A DNA stretch of 64,000 nucleotides from Kribbella jejuensis. Its GTDB lineage: Bacteria; Actinomycetota; Actinomycetes; Propionibacteriales; Kribbellaceae. Under the pieces are notes generated by a model. The model did no database searches and was not told where the DNA came from. It saw only the letters and a list, made by a program, of their open reading frames with translations. Each line of letters opens with the position of its first letter. The stretch's first letter is position 1. Location of the stretch: positions 2,170,001 to 2,234,000 of the forward strand of contig NZ_VFMM01000001.1 in NCBI RefSeq assembly GCF_006715085.1, written 5' to 3'. The position numbers and the translations under genes were made by a program. This document shows, piece by piece, positions 36,214-44,215 of the stretch.

Positions 36214-36485
36214 GGCAGTCGTTCACGAGCAATCCGCCGGTCCGACCGTTGAGACCGGATCGCGACCTCCAGATCGCTCACCGGCAACCGGAGAACCACA
36301 CAGATCCACCGCCGCCAGTACGGACCAGGCAGTCGCTTTCCGCGTTCCCAGCGCGCGACCTCCTCCCGGGTCAGCGAGTCGTTGCCGGACACGCGCGCCA
36401 ACTCGTCCGCGATCACGTACTGGCTGTATCCGAGGCTGTGACGCGCTTGCCGCAGCATCTCCCCGACCGGCATCTGGTGCTCCAT
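36180..36485 (-). CDS. Small XRE-family helix-turn-helix protein
   Basis: A 101-residue DNA-binding protein: MLRQARHSLGYSQYVIADELAR and TREEVARWERGKRLPGPYW form an XRE helix-turn-helix; the rest is basic with no further domain. The ATG at 36485 is preceded by AGGAG at a 5-nt spacing. It lies antiparallel between tryptophanase and the radical-SAM gene and may regulate either; no target site is identified. Confidence 0.8.
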   Translation of the reverse strand: MEHQMPVGEMLRQARHSLGYSQYVIADELARVSGNDSLTREEVARWERGKRLPGPYWRRWICVVLRLPVSDLEVAIRSQRSDRRIARERLPHPSGMSTAVK

Positions 36486-36703
36486 GGCGCTCCTACGTCG
36501 CGATCGGTCCTCACTCTCAGCCATCAGGCTAGAAGCGCGGAGTGAGCCGCAAGATCCACATTGCGCACCGTCAAGTGCACTTCGCGAACCGCGGTGCCGC
36601 GCCCGAGCGTGACCCGGGCTACCGCGGGTTACTGGCCCCTGCCACGACCGTCGCCGGCGCTGTCACGATCGCAGCGACGATCCGCCGGACGAAGGAGACC
36701 GTG

Positions 36704-38371
36704 GTGCTCAACAGGCTCGTGACACTGGTGAACCCGAACCTTGTCCATCCCCCGATCACGCCTTACGCGCTGGACATTCTGACGACGTCGCTGGAGGCTG
36801 CCGGCTTCGAGGTCGAGGTGCTCGATCTGACCCTGGTCCGGGACCGTTGGCGCAGCGCGATCGCGTCGTACTTCGAGCACCGCGAGCCGCTGTTGGTGGG
36901 AATAACCATCCGCAACACCGACACCATCTATCCCCAGGAGCAGCGGGTGTTCCTGGATTCGCATCGGGACATCATCAGCGAGATCCGCCACTACTGCGCC
37001 GCGCCCGTCGTCGCCGGAGGGGTCGGGTTCTCCTCGATGCCGTTCGCGTTGGTCGACTTCTTCGACATCGATTTCGGGGTCAAAGGGCCGGGGGAGGTCA
37101 CGGTCGTCCGGTTGGCCCAGGCTCTTGCGGCCGGGTCGCCGGCGAGCGACGTACCGGGGCTCATCGTCAACGAGGGCGACGGGCAGGTTCATCAGGTACC
37201 GCACCACGATCGGCTCACGGCGGTCGGTCGTGCCGCCCTCGTCAACCGCTCCACGCCGTACCAGCGGCGATCCGGTACGCCGTACAAAGTCGACAACCTC
37301 GCGTACTACCGGCACGGCGGTCTCGGCAACATCCTGACCAAGAACGGTTGCACCTACGCCTGCACCCACTGCGTCGAGCCCGATGCGAAAGGCGCTCAGT
37401 TCGCGCGTCGCGCCGAGACGGCGGTCGTCGACGAGATGGAGTTGCTGACCGCGCAGGGTGTGCACGACCTGCACACGACCGACAGTGAGTTCAACCTCAG
37501 TATCGGCCACAGCAAGGCCGTACTGCGCGAGATCATCCGGCGGAAGGCGAGCGACGCGTCATCGCCGTTGCACGACCTCCGGCTCTGGATCTACGTGCAG
37601 CCGGCGCCGTTCGACGAGGAGTACGCCGATTTGCTGGCAGCTGCCGGCTGTGCAGGTATCAATGTGGCTCCCGACCATGTCCGGGACGACGTGCTCGACG
37701 GCTGGAAGGTCACTGGGAAAGGGACTCGGTTCTACACCTCCGAGGATGTCCGGAGGTTGTGCAAACTGGCGCAGAAGTACGGAATGCTGACGATGGTCGA
37801 GGCACTTCTCGGCATGCCCGGCGAGACCGAGTCGACCATGCACGACTGTGTGGACGAGCTGATGGCGCTCGACGCCACGGTGGTCGGATTCACGCTCGGG
37901 ATCCGTGCCTTTCCGTACTCTCCGCTCGGCAAGCTGCTCGCCGACCGCAGTCGTGGCGTCCGCCCGGTCCCGGGTGTCCAGTCCAACACGGCGACCGAAC
38001 CGATCCTGCTGACGCCGGCGGACCGGTGCCGGAGCGTTGTCGAGTACGAGCGGCAGTTCATGTTCGACCCGCAGGGCAACTTCCGGCCCGTCTACTTCTT
38101 CTCTCCCGAACTGCCCGAGGGCGACGCCACGATCCATCCAGGTGACCGCTGGCTGACCAGCCTCGATCTGCTCTGGAAATGGGTGCCGGAACGCGACCGG
38201 CACCGGGTGATGTTGCCGACCGTGGCCGGACTCACCCCGGAGGACAACAACTACGCCGACAACCCGTTCCTCCTCCGCCTGACCCAGCTCGGCTACAAGG
38301 GAGCGTTCTGGTCGCACTGGCGCGAGCGCGAGGAGATCATGGCGACGGATGCTGCCCCTGTCGGGTCGTAG
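36704..38371 (+). CDS. Cobalamin-dependent radical SAM enzyme, TsrM-like (tryptophan 2-C-methyltransferase candidate)
   Basis: A 555-residue protein from the GTG at 36704, preceded by AAGGAG. The N-terminal ~200 residues are a B12-binding Rossmann domain (LVNPNLVHPPITPYALDIL ... VVAGGVGFSS); no DxHxxG lower-ligand motif is seen. The radical SAM CxxxCxxC is CTYACTHC, Cys216/220/223. Overall it resembles TsrM/TsrT, which methylates C2 of tryptophan in thiostrepton biosynthesis using methylcobalamin. No thiopeptide genes are present; instead it follows tryptophanase and precedes a tryptophan-synthase-like gene. Identification as a tryptophan or indole methylase is an inference from similarity and context. 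Confidence 0.75.
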   Translation: MLNRLVTLVNPNLVHPPITPYALDILTTSLEAAGFEVEVLDLTLVRDRWRSAIASYFEHREPLLVGITIRNTDTIYPQEQRVFLDSHRDIISEIRHYCAAPVVAGGVGFSSMPFALVDFFDIDFGVKGPGEVTVVRLAQALAAGSPASDVPGLIVNEGDGQVHQVPHHDRLTAVGRAALVNRSTPYQRRSGTPYKVDNLAYYRHGGLGNILTKNGCTYACTHCVEPDAKGAQFARRAETAVVDEMELLTAQGVHDLHTTDSEFNLSIGHSKAVLREIIRRKASDASSPLHDLRLWIYVQPAPFDEEYADLLAAAGCAGINVAPDHVRDDVLDGWKVTGKGTRFYTSEDVRRLCKLAQKYGMLTMVEALLGMPGETESTMHDCVDELMALDATVVGFTLGIRAFPYSPLGKLLADRSRGVRPVPGVQSNTATEPILLTPADRCRSVVEYERQFMFDPQGNFRPVYFFSPELPEGDATIHPGDRWLTSLDLLWKWVPERDRHRVMLPTVAGLTPEDNNYADNPFLLRLTQLGYKGAFWSHWREREEIMATDAAPVGS

Positions 38372-38423
38372 GCGCCGGCTGATCAGGGCAAAATTTGTTC
38401 CGGTCCGGTTCCGGATCGGGTCA

Positions 38424-38461
38424 TTGTCGGGGCGCCTGCCCGGGCATAACTTTGCGTTATG
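38424..38461 (+). promoter_or_regulatory. Probable leaderless promoter with palindrome over the trpB2 start
   Basis: TTGTCG (38424-38429), 17-bp spacer, TAACTT (38447-38452), placing the transcript start near the ATG at 38459. CATAAC-TTTGC-GTTATG (38445-38461) is a perfect 6-bp inverted repeat covering the -10 region and start codon, suitable as an operator. Confidence 0.5.
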
Positions 38462-39829
38462 ACGCCGACGAAGATCCTGTTGCCAGAGGACGAGCTGCCC
38501 ACCCGGTGGTACAACGTGCTCCACGATCTGCCGACGCCTCCGCCGCCGGTGCTGCATCCGGGGACGGGGCAGCCGATCGGGCCGGAGGATCTGACGCCGT
38601 TGTTCCCGATGGACCTGATCCTGCAGGAGGTCTCGCAGGAGCAGTACGTCGACATCCCGGGCGAGGTGCTCGACGTCTACCGGCTCTGGCGGCCCAGCCC
38701 GCTGTACCGGGCGCACCGGCTGGAGAAGGCGCTCGATACGCCGGCGCACATCTACTACAAGTACGAAGGCGTCTCCCCGGCCGGCTCACACAAGCCGAAC
38801 ACAGCGGTTCCGCAGGCGTTCTACAACGCCAAGGCCGGCGTCCGGAAGCTCACCACCGAGACCGGCGCGGGCCAGTGGGGGACGGCGCTCGCGTTCGCCT
38901 GCGCGCAGTTCGGGCTGGACTGCGAGGTCTGGCAGGTGCGCGCGTCGTACGACCAGAAGCCGTACCGGCGGACGATGATGCAGGTCTTCGGCGCGACCGT
39001 GCACCCGAGCCCGTCGGAGCTGACCGAGGCCGGCCGCAAGATCCTCGCCGAGAACCCGGACTCCACCGGGTCGCTCGGCATCGCGATCAGTGAGGCGGTC
39101 GAGGCCGCGGTCCAGGATCCCGAGGTGCACTACGCGCTCGGTTCGGTGCTCAACCACGTGTTGCTGCACCAGACCGTGATCGGCGAGGAGGCGCTGATCC
39201 AGCTGGCGATGGTGGGCGAGACCCCGGACCTGATCGTCGGCTGCACCGGCGGCGGGTCGAACTTCGGTGGCCTGGCGTTCCCGTTCCTGCGGGAGAAGTG
39301 GGCCGGCCGGATGTCACCGGTGATCCGCGCGGTCGAGCCGGCCGCCTGCCCGTCGCTGACCCAGGGCACCTACGCGTACGACTTCGGCGACACCATCGGG
39401 ATGACGCCGCTGATGAAGATGCACACCCTCGGCCACGACTTCGTGCCGGACCCGATCCACGCCGGCGGCCTGCGGTACCACGGCATGAGCCCGCTGATCA
39501 GCCACCTGTACGAGACCGGCGAGATCGAGGCCGTCGCCAAACCCCAGTCCGAGTGCTTCGCCGCCGGCGTCCAATTCGCCCGTACGGAAGGAATCGTCCC
39601 CGCCCCCGAACCCACCCACGCCCTAGCCGCCGCCGTCGAGGAAGCCTTGCAATGCAAGGAGTCCGGCGAGGAAAAGGTCATCCTCACCGCCCTCTGCGGC
39701 CACGGCCACTTGGACCTCGCCGCGTACGACGCCTACCTGTCCAACTCCATCACCGACCGCACCTGGGAAGACGCCGACATCCAATCCGCCGTAGCCGCCG
39801 CCCTCACCCGGCTCCCCGCGCTCAGCTGA
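38459..39829 (+). CDS. trpB2: TrpB-like PLP enzyme (TrpB2 type)
   Basis: A 456-residue tryptophan-synthase beta-like protein of the long TrpB2 class. Marks: [35 protein letters not shown] (PLP-lysine in HKPN), [18 protein letters not shown] and [17 protein letters not shown]. TrpB2 enzymes condense indole or O-phosphoserine/serine without a TrpA partner; here no trpA is adjacent. With tryptophanase and a TsrM-like gene nearby, re-forming tryptophan or a methyltryptophan from an indole is plausible. The last ~100 codons have a C-rich, G-poor coding strand. Confidence 0.92.
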   Translation: MTPTKILLPEDELPTRWYNVLHDLPTPPPPVLHPGTGQPIGPEDLTPLFPMDLILQEVSQEQYVDIPGEVLDVYRLWRPSPLYRAHRLEKALDTPAHIYYKYEGVSPAGSHKPNTAVPQAFYNAKAGVRKLTTETGAGQWGTALAFACAQFGLDCEVWQVRASYDQKPYRRTMMQVFGATVHPSPSELTEAGRKILAENPDSTGSLGIAISEAVEAAVQDPEVHYALGSVLNHVLLHQTVIGEEALIQLAMVGETPDLIVGCTGGGSNFGGLAFPFLREKWAGRMSPVIRAVEPAACPSLTQGTYAYDFGDTIGMTPLMKMHTLGHDFVPDPIHAGGLRYHGMSPLISHLYETGEIEAVAKPQSECFAAGVQFARTEGIVPAPEPTHALAAAVEEALQCKESGEEKVILTALCGHGHLDLAAYDAYLSNSITDRTWEDADIQSAVAAALTRLPALS

Positions 39830-40328
39830 AACCGCCACGCTTCCACCAGGGCTTCGGCCGCTTCGCGACCGCGGTCAGCCAATCCTCCGGGATGGCCCAA
39901 CCGCGGCCGCGCAAGGCGTCGAAGTACTCGGCCTTCAGGCTGTCCGGTAGCCAGTACGTCGCCTTCTGGCGCGCGGCAACCTCGAAGTACGTCGTGCGCT
40001 GGCGACGGCTCCACACCGTCGCCTGGTTCGAGCTGTACGCCAGCCGCACGTAGTCCCACCGCGCCTGCTCGTCATCCATCTCGAACCCGCGCTCGACCAC
40101 CCGCGCCCTGCCGACCGGCTCCTCCTCGATCTCGTCGATCAGCTTTTGCACCACAGCGCGGTCAGCGGTCATGTTCTCCGGCAGCCGGAGTCCCACCGGA
40201 TCCAGCACCACCGCGCCGAGCTGGGGCCGAGCCACCTCCAGGAACACCTCGAGCAGAGCAAACCCTTCCTCCACCCGATCGAACCGCTCCAACTCCGCAC
40301 GCAGCGTCGTGACGGCTTCCTCAGGCAT
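39822..40328 (-). CDS. Protein of unknown function with GGGGCA-type promoter
   Basis: A 168-residue protein I do not recognise. It is charged and mostly soluble-looking, with a Trp- and Lys-rich C-terminus ([12 protein letters not shown]) and no membrane segment or signal peptide. TACAGT ends 6 nt before the ATG at 40328, so the transcript is probably leaderless. Three GGGGCA repeats at 10-bp spacing lie just upstream, the same type of element seen at both HTH-TPR genes, which suggests a shared regulator. It overlaps the trpB2 stop by 8 bp. Confidence 0.75.
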   Translation of the reverse strand: MPEEAVTTLRAELERFDRVEEGFALLEVFLEVARPQLGAVVLDPVGLRLPENMTADRAVVQKLIDEIEEEPVGRARVVERGFEMDDEQARWDYVRLAYSSNQATVWSRRQRTTYFEVAARQKATYWLPDSLKAEYFDALRGRGWAIPEDWLTAVAKRPKPWWKRGGFS

Positions 40329-40334
40329 TCACCC

Positions 40335-40372
40335 ACTGTAGAGGGCTGCCCCGAAATGCCCCGCGATGCCCC
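40335..40372 (-). promoter_or_regulatory. Leaderless promoter with three phased GGGGCA repeats
   Basis: On the minus strand GGGGCA occurs at 40372-40367, 40362-40357 and 40352-40347, exactly 10 bp apart, followed 6 bp later by TACAGT (40340-40335) and then the ATG. The repeats overlap the expected -35/spacer region. Confidence 0.7.
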
Positions 40373-40467
40373 GTTGCAGTCACCGCTCAGCGAGCCCGGA
40401 TTCGGGGCCGCAGGCCGGTTGCGGGGTGGCCGGCAGTGTCCGGGAAGCCCTTTACCGACTGGGATTC

Positions 40468-40493
40468 GGGGCATCGCGGGGCAGTGTGGGGCA
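40468..40493 (+). promoter_or_regulatory. Three phased GGGGCA repeats upstream of HTH-TPR gene 1
   Basis: GGGGCA at 40468, 40478 and 40488, a 10-bp period. The following ~45 bp, up to the IS insertion point, match the DNA after the 44119-44154 repeats, so this is the original promoter region of the gene now starting at 41990. Confidence 0.72.
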
Positions 40494-40537
40494 GATCGTC
40501 CACAGGTCCCGATTTGGCCGTCGCAGAGGGTGTTCGA

Positions 40538-41963
40538 GGTCAAGTCCTGTGGAGTGGTGTACGAGGGTTGGTGATTCGTCGTTGGTTGGTTAGGCGCTGA
40601 TCGCGCCGGCGGTCTGGGGGTTCTCCTCCTCGGTGGGGTTGGTGGTGGTGATGAGGACGAGGCGGCTGCGGTGGAGGGCGTCGAGGCCGAGGTAGCGGCG
40701 TCCGTCGGCCCATTCGTCGTGTTGTTCGGCCAGGACGGCGCCGACGAGGCGGATGATCGAGGGCCGGTCGGGGAAGATGCCGACGACGTCGGTGCGGCGG
40801 CGGATTTCGCGGTTGAGGCGTTCGTTGGGGTTGTTGGACCAGATTTGTCGCCACACGTCTTTGGGGAACGCGGTGAAGGCGAGGATCTCGGCGCGGGCGT
40901 CGTCGAGGTGGGCGTGAACCTCGGGCAGCGTCTGCGCGACCTGGTCGAGGAGTTTGTCGTACTGCGTGTGCACCGCGGCGGCGTCGATCTGGTCGAACAC
41001 CGAGTGCAGCATCGCCTTCACCCCGCCCCAGGCGTGTTTCGGGCAGGTGGCCATGAGATTGGCGGTGTAGTGGGTGCGGCACCGTTGCCAGGACGCGCCG
41101 GGCAGGTTCGCGCCGATCGCGTCGACCAGCCCGGCATGCGCATCAGAAGTCACCAACGCGACGCCGTTCAGGCCGCGGGCGACCAGGTCTTTGAAGAAGC
41201 TGTTCCAGCCGGCCCCGGACTCGGCGGTGGAGGTGGCGACGCCGAGGATCTCGCGGAACCCGTCGGCGTTCACGCCGGTGGCGACCATGACCGCGATCTT
41301 GATCACCCGGCCGCCCTCGCGGACCTTCATCGTCAACGCGTCCGCGGCCAGGAACGTGTACGGTCCCTCGTCCAGCGGCCGCTCCCGGAAATCGCGGACC
41401 AGCTCGTCGAGATCCCGGGCCATCACGCTGACCTGGCTCTTGGACAGGCCGGTGATGCCCAGCGACTGCACCAGCCGGTCCATCCGCCGCGTCGACACCC
41501 CGAGCAGGTAACACGTCGCCACCACGCTCGTGAGCGCCGCCTCCGCGCGCCGGCGCCGCTCCAGCAGCCAGTCCGGGAAGTACGAGCCTTCGCGCAGCTT
41601 GGGCACCGCGACATCCAGCGTGCCGATGCGGGTGTCGAGTTCGCGGTGGCGATACCCGTTGCGGGAGTTCACCCGGCCCGGATCGCGTGTCCCGAACGCG
41701 GCACCGCACACGCTGTCGGCGTCCGCGGACAGCAACGTGTTGATGAAGCCTTCCATCAGCTCCCGCAGCAGATCCGGGCTGGCCTGCTCGAGGTGCTCGT
41801 GCAAGAACTCGGCAGGGTCGATACTGGGTGATGCGGTCATCGCAGTGCTCTTCTCTTCGAGTGGGTTGTGAGAGATTCCTCGAAGAATCACGCGGTGACC
41901 GCACCCACGTCCATGCCTGGGCCAGCCACCACCTCGCCGTACACCACTCTGCTGGACGCAACT
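40538..41963 (-). mobile_element. Intact IS256-family insertion sequence
   Basis: A 1426-bp element with one transposase gene. The ends are imperfect inverted repeats of about 25 bp sharing GTCC near the tip and GAGTGGTGTACG inside. It is flanked by the 8-bp direct repeat GTGTTCGA (40530-40537 and 41964-41971), a normal target duplication for this family. Removing the element and one repeat restores DNA closely matching the promoter at 44170-44216, which proves the insertion. Confidence 0.93.
40590..41840 (-). CDS. IS256-family (Mutator-type) transposase
   Basis: A 416-residue DDE transposase from the ATG at 41840. Typical segments: FINTLLSADADSVCGAAFG, RVNSRNGYRHRELDTRIG, FLAADALTMKVREGG (first Asp), VTSDAHAGLVDAIGANLPGASWQRC (second Asp and the C-terminal signature) and NPNERLNREIRRRTDVVGIFP (Glu region). 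It is full length with no frameshift, so the element may still be active. It cuts and pastes its element using the terminal inverted repeats. Confidence 0.96.
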   Translation of the reverse strand: MTASPSIDPAEFLHEHLEQASPDLLRELMEGFINTLLSADADSVCGAAFGTRDPGRVNSRNGYRHRELDTRIGTLDVAVPKLREGSYFPDWLLERRRRAEAALTSVVATCYLLGVSTRRMDRLVQSLGITGLSKSQVSVMARDLDELVRDFRERPLDEGPYTFLAADALTMKVREGGRVIKIAVMVATGVNADGFREILGVATSTAESGAGWNSFFKDLVARGLNGVALVTSDAHAGLVDAIGANLPGASWQRCRTHYTANLMATCPKHAWGGVKAMLHSVFDQIDAAAVHTQYDKLLDQVAQTLPEVHAHLDDARAEILAFTAFPKDVWRQIWSNNPNERLNREIRRRTDVVGIFPDRPSIIRLVGAVLAEQHDEWADGRRYLGLDALHRSRLVLITTTNPTEEENPQTAGAISA

Positions 41964-41989
41964 GTGTTCGACGTCTTACAGTTACCGCC
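41953..41989 (+). promoter_or_regulatory. Possible hybrid promoter formed by the IS end
   Basis: The resident -10 TACAGT (41977-41982) lies 7 nt before the ATG at 41990. TGGACG (41953-41958), inside the IS terminus, sits 18 bp upstream and resembles TTGACA at four positions, so the IS may supply a new -35. Confidence 0.5.
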
Positions 41990-43330
41990 ATGTCAGGGCC
42001 GAACGACTTGCTGCGCGCAGCGCGTGAGCGCACCCCATCACGTCGCGCACCGGGCGCACACATGTCCCGCAGCGAACTCGCCGACACCGTCCGCGCCTGG
42101 CTCTGGGACACCACCGAGGTCAAGTACGAGCTCGACGGCCACTACATCGCCAAGCTGGAACGCGGCGCGGTCCGCTGGCCCGGTGCCGCGTACCGTTCCG
42201 GCCTGCGGCATGTCCTCGGCGTTGCCTTAGACAACGAACTCGGCTTCTTCCCGCCCAACGGCGTCGTGCTGACCGAGCCGGAACCGACGCCGCCGGCGTC
42301 GATGGCCGGCGCCGAGGACGACCTGGTGAACGCCGGCGACGAGTCGATCGCGCTGCTCGCGTTCGCCGAGGAGTCCAACGTCGGCGACCTCACCGTCGAG
42401 CAACTGCACGCCGACATCGAGCGGATCGCCCAGTCGTACCTCAGGACGCCGATCCGCCCGCTCTTCGCGAAGAGCCGCGCGATCCGCGACCGGGCGTTCA
42501 CGCTGCTTGCCGGGAACCAGTCCCCGCATCAGTCCCGCGACCTGTACTCCGCCGCCGGCTGGGCGATCACGCTGCTCGCCTGGATGTCCGTGGATCTGGG
42601 CCGCCCTGACATCGCCGAGAGCCACACGCGTACCGCCTGGGCGTGCGCCGAGGCCGCCGACCAGGACGTACTCCGTGGCTGGATCCGTGCCACCCAGCAC
42701 ACCGCCGCGTTCTGGCAGGAGGACTTCGCCCGCGCGGCGGCGTACGCCGAAGACGGGCTCCGGTACAACGCCGGCACCGCACGGCTGTTCCTCGCCAGCG
42801 CCGGCTCGGTGGACCTCGCGCGGATCGGCAGCAGCGACAAGGCCCGTGAGCTGCTCGACATCGCCCAGGCGTTGAACGTCCGGCCCGCCGGCTCCGAACC
42901 TGGCGGCGTCTTTCTCTGTACGCCGGAGCGCGCCGAAGGGCTGTGGGCGGATACGCACCTGGCGTTCGGTGATGCAGGACGAACGGCGGAGCACGCCGAT
43001 CGCAGCGTCGCGCAGTTCGAGACCGTCCCGTACGCCCTCCGGAACGCGGGGTCCGAACGCATGGCCCGCCTGCAGCAGGCAAAGGCCAGGCTCCTGCTGG
43101 GCGAGCTCGACGGCGCCATCGAAGCGGTCAAGCCGGTGCTCGAACTGCAACAGGAGTACCGGGTCCGCCCGCTCGTCCAACGGCTCACGGAGGTGGCGGC
43201 ACTCAGCGCGCCGTATGTACGCAGTCCGAAAGGACGACTACTGCGGGACCGGATCGCCGAGTTCATCCAACGTCCGGGGCTGCCGACCCGCCGCCTGGCC
43301 CGGACCGACAAGGCGCCGAAGAGGAGCTGA
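41990..43330 (+). CDS. Helix-turn-helix protein with TPR-like C-terminus (copy 1)
   Basis: A 446-residue protein. The N-terminal ~80 residues hold an XRE-like DNA-binding domain (MSRSELADTVRAWLWDTT ... IAKLERGAVRWPGAAYRSGL). The remaining ~350 residues are alpha-helical repeats rich in Ala (AGWAITLLAWMSVDLGRPD, AFWQEDFARAAAYAEDGL), consistent with TPR-type effector domains. It is one base from the 2H phosphoesterase gene, and the pair is duplicated at 44216-46171. An IS256 element has separated its promoter repeats from the -10 region, so expression may be altered. Confidence 0.82.
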   Translation: MSGPNDLLRAARERTPSRRAPGAHMSRSELADTVRAWLWDTTEVKYELDGHYIAKLERGAVRWPGAAYRSGLRHVLGVALDNELGFFPPNGVVLTEPEPTPPASMAGAEDDLVNAGDESIALLAFAEESNVGDLTVEQLHADIERIAQSYLRTPIRPLFAKSRAIRDRAFTLLAGNQSPHQSRDLYSAAGWAITLLAWMSVDLGRPDIAESHTRTAWACAEAADQDVLRGWIRATQHTAAFWQEDFARAAAYAEDGLRYNAGTARLFLASAGSVDLARIGSSDKARELLDIAQALNVRPAGSEPGGVFLCTPERAEGLWADTHLAFGDAGRTAEHADRSVAQFETVPYALRNAGSERMARLQQAKARLLLGELDGAIEAVKPVLELQQEYRVRPLVQRLTEVAALSAPYVRSPKGRLLRDRIAEFIQRPGLPTRRLARTDKAPKRS

Positions 43331-43331
43331 C

Positions 43332-43961
43332 ATGGTCCAACAGGTCCGCGATCACTGGTGCTGGGGCCCGAACTGGCGGCCGGGCCGGTCGTTCTACACC
43401 TGGCACATCATCTTCCCGAGCGACGCGGTGCTGGCAGGCCTGCACTCGGCGTACCAGGGCCTGGTGACCTCCTTGCCCGGGATCTCACCGGTTCCGGCGC
43501 AGTGGCTGCACCTGACATTGCAGGGCATCGGGTTCGCGGACAAGGTCCCGCAGGCCGACCTCGACCTGATCATCGACGCTGCTCGCCACCGGCTCGAAGA
43601 GTTCCGGCCGTTCGCGATCAAGCTCGGCCCGGCGATCGTCGAGGCCGAGAGCCTGCAGCTACCGGTGTCGCCGGTCGACCGGCTGCGCCGGCTGCGCGGC
43701 CAGCTACACGCCGCGATCACCGATGTCTGGGGCCGCGACTCGGTGCCCGAGCTGCCGGAGCTCCACCCGCATGTCTCGCTCGGTTACTGGAATCAGAACG
43801 CCCCGGCCGCACCGCTGCACCGACAGGTCAAGGCCATGTCGATCGGCGTCGCGAAGACCGAGGTCACGCAGGTCAGCCTGATCAACCTCACCCGCGACCA
43901 CAAGCAGTACGAGTGGACGAAATACGCCGACCTCGCGCTCGGAGCAACGCTGTCCCGGTGA
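43332..43961 (+). CDS. 2'-5' RNA ligase/2H phosphoesterase family protein (copy 1)
   Basis: A 209-residue protein with both 2H motifs, HLT in QWLHLTLQGIGF and HVS in ELHPHVSLGYW. 2H enzymes cleave or form phosphodiesters with 2',3' or 2'-5' linkages in RNA or cyclic nucleotides. Conserved start YTWHIIFP also fits the fold. GAGGAG precedes the ATG and the gene starts 1 bp after the HTH-TPR gene, so it is co-translated with it. The target nucleic acid is unknown. Confidence 0.87.
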   Translation: MVQQVRDHWCWGPNWRPGRSFYTWHIIFPSDAVLAGLHSAYQGLVTSLPGISPVPAQWLHLTLQGIGFADKVPQADLDLIIDAARHRLEEFRPFAIKLGPAIVEAESLQLPVSPVDRLRRLRGQLHAAITDVWGRDSVPELPELHPHVSLGYWNQNAPAAPLHRQVKAMSIGVAKTEVTQVSLINLTRDHKQYEWTKYADLALGATLSR

Positions 43962-44118
43962 GGCTGCTGTCTCCGCTCGGGGCATTCGTCCTGGCTGCAT
44001 GGGCCATGCGATGGCCCATCTGCCCTGACCTTCCCCGATCTGCCCACGCTTGCTCCCGTTACGACACGCTCACTTTCGGGTCGGGACTCCGCAAACCCCT
44101 TATGCACCAGGAAAATCC

Positions 44119-44208
44119 GGGGCATGCCGGGGCATCGTGGGGCAGCTTGGGGCAGATCGTCCAAGGCCCCGGATTCGACGTCGCTGTGGGTGTTCGCGCT
44201 CCTACAGT
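44119..44208 (+). promoter_or_regulatory. Promoter of HTH-TPR copy 2 with four phased GGGGCA repeats
   Basis: GGGGCA at 44119, 44129, 44139 and 44149, exactly 10 bp apart, then about 48 bp to TACAGT (44203-44208), which is 7 nt before the ATG at 44216. The transcript is predicted leaderless. Confidence 0.75.
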
Positions 44209-44215
44209 TACCGGC

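Noticed and set aside
44119..44154. GGGGCA arrays as a CRISPR or simple-sequence repeat
   Set aside because: The period is 10 bp with variable 4-bp gaps, found only in promoter regions; binding sites are the better reading.
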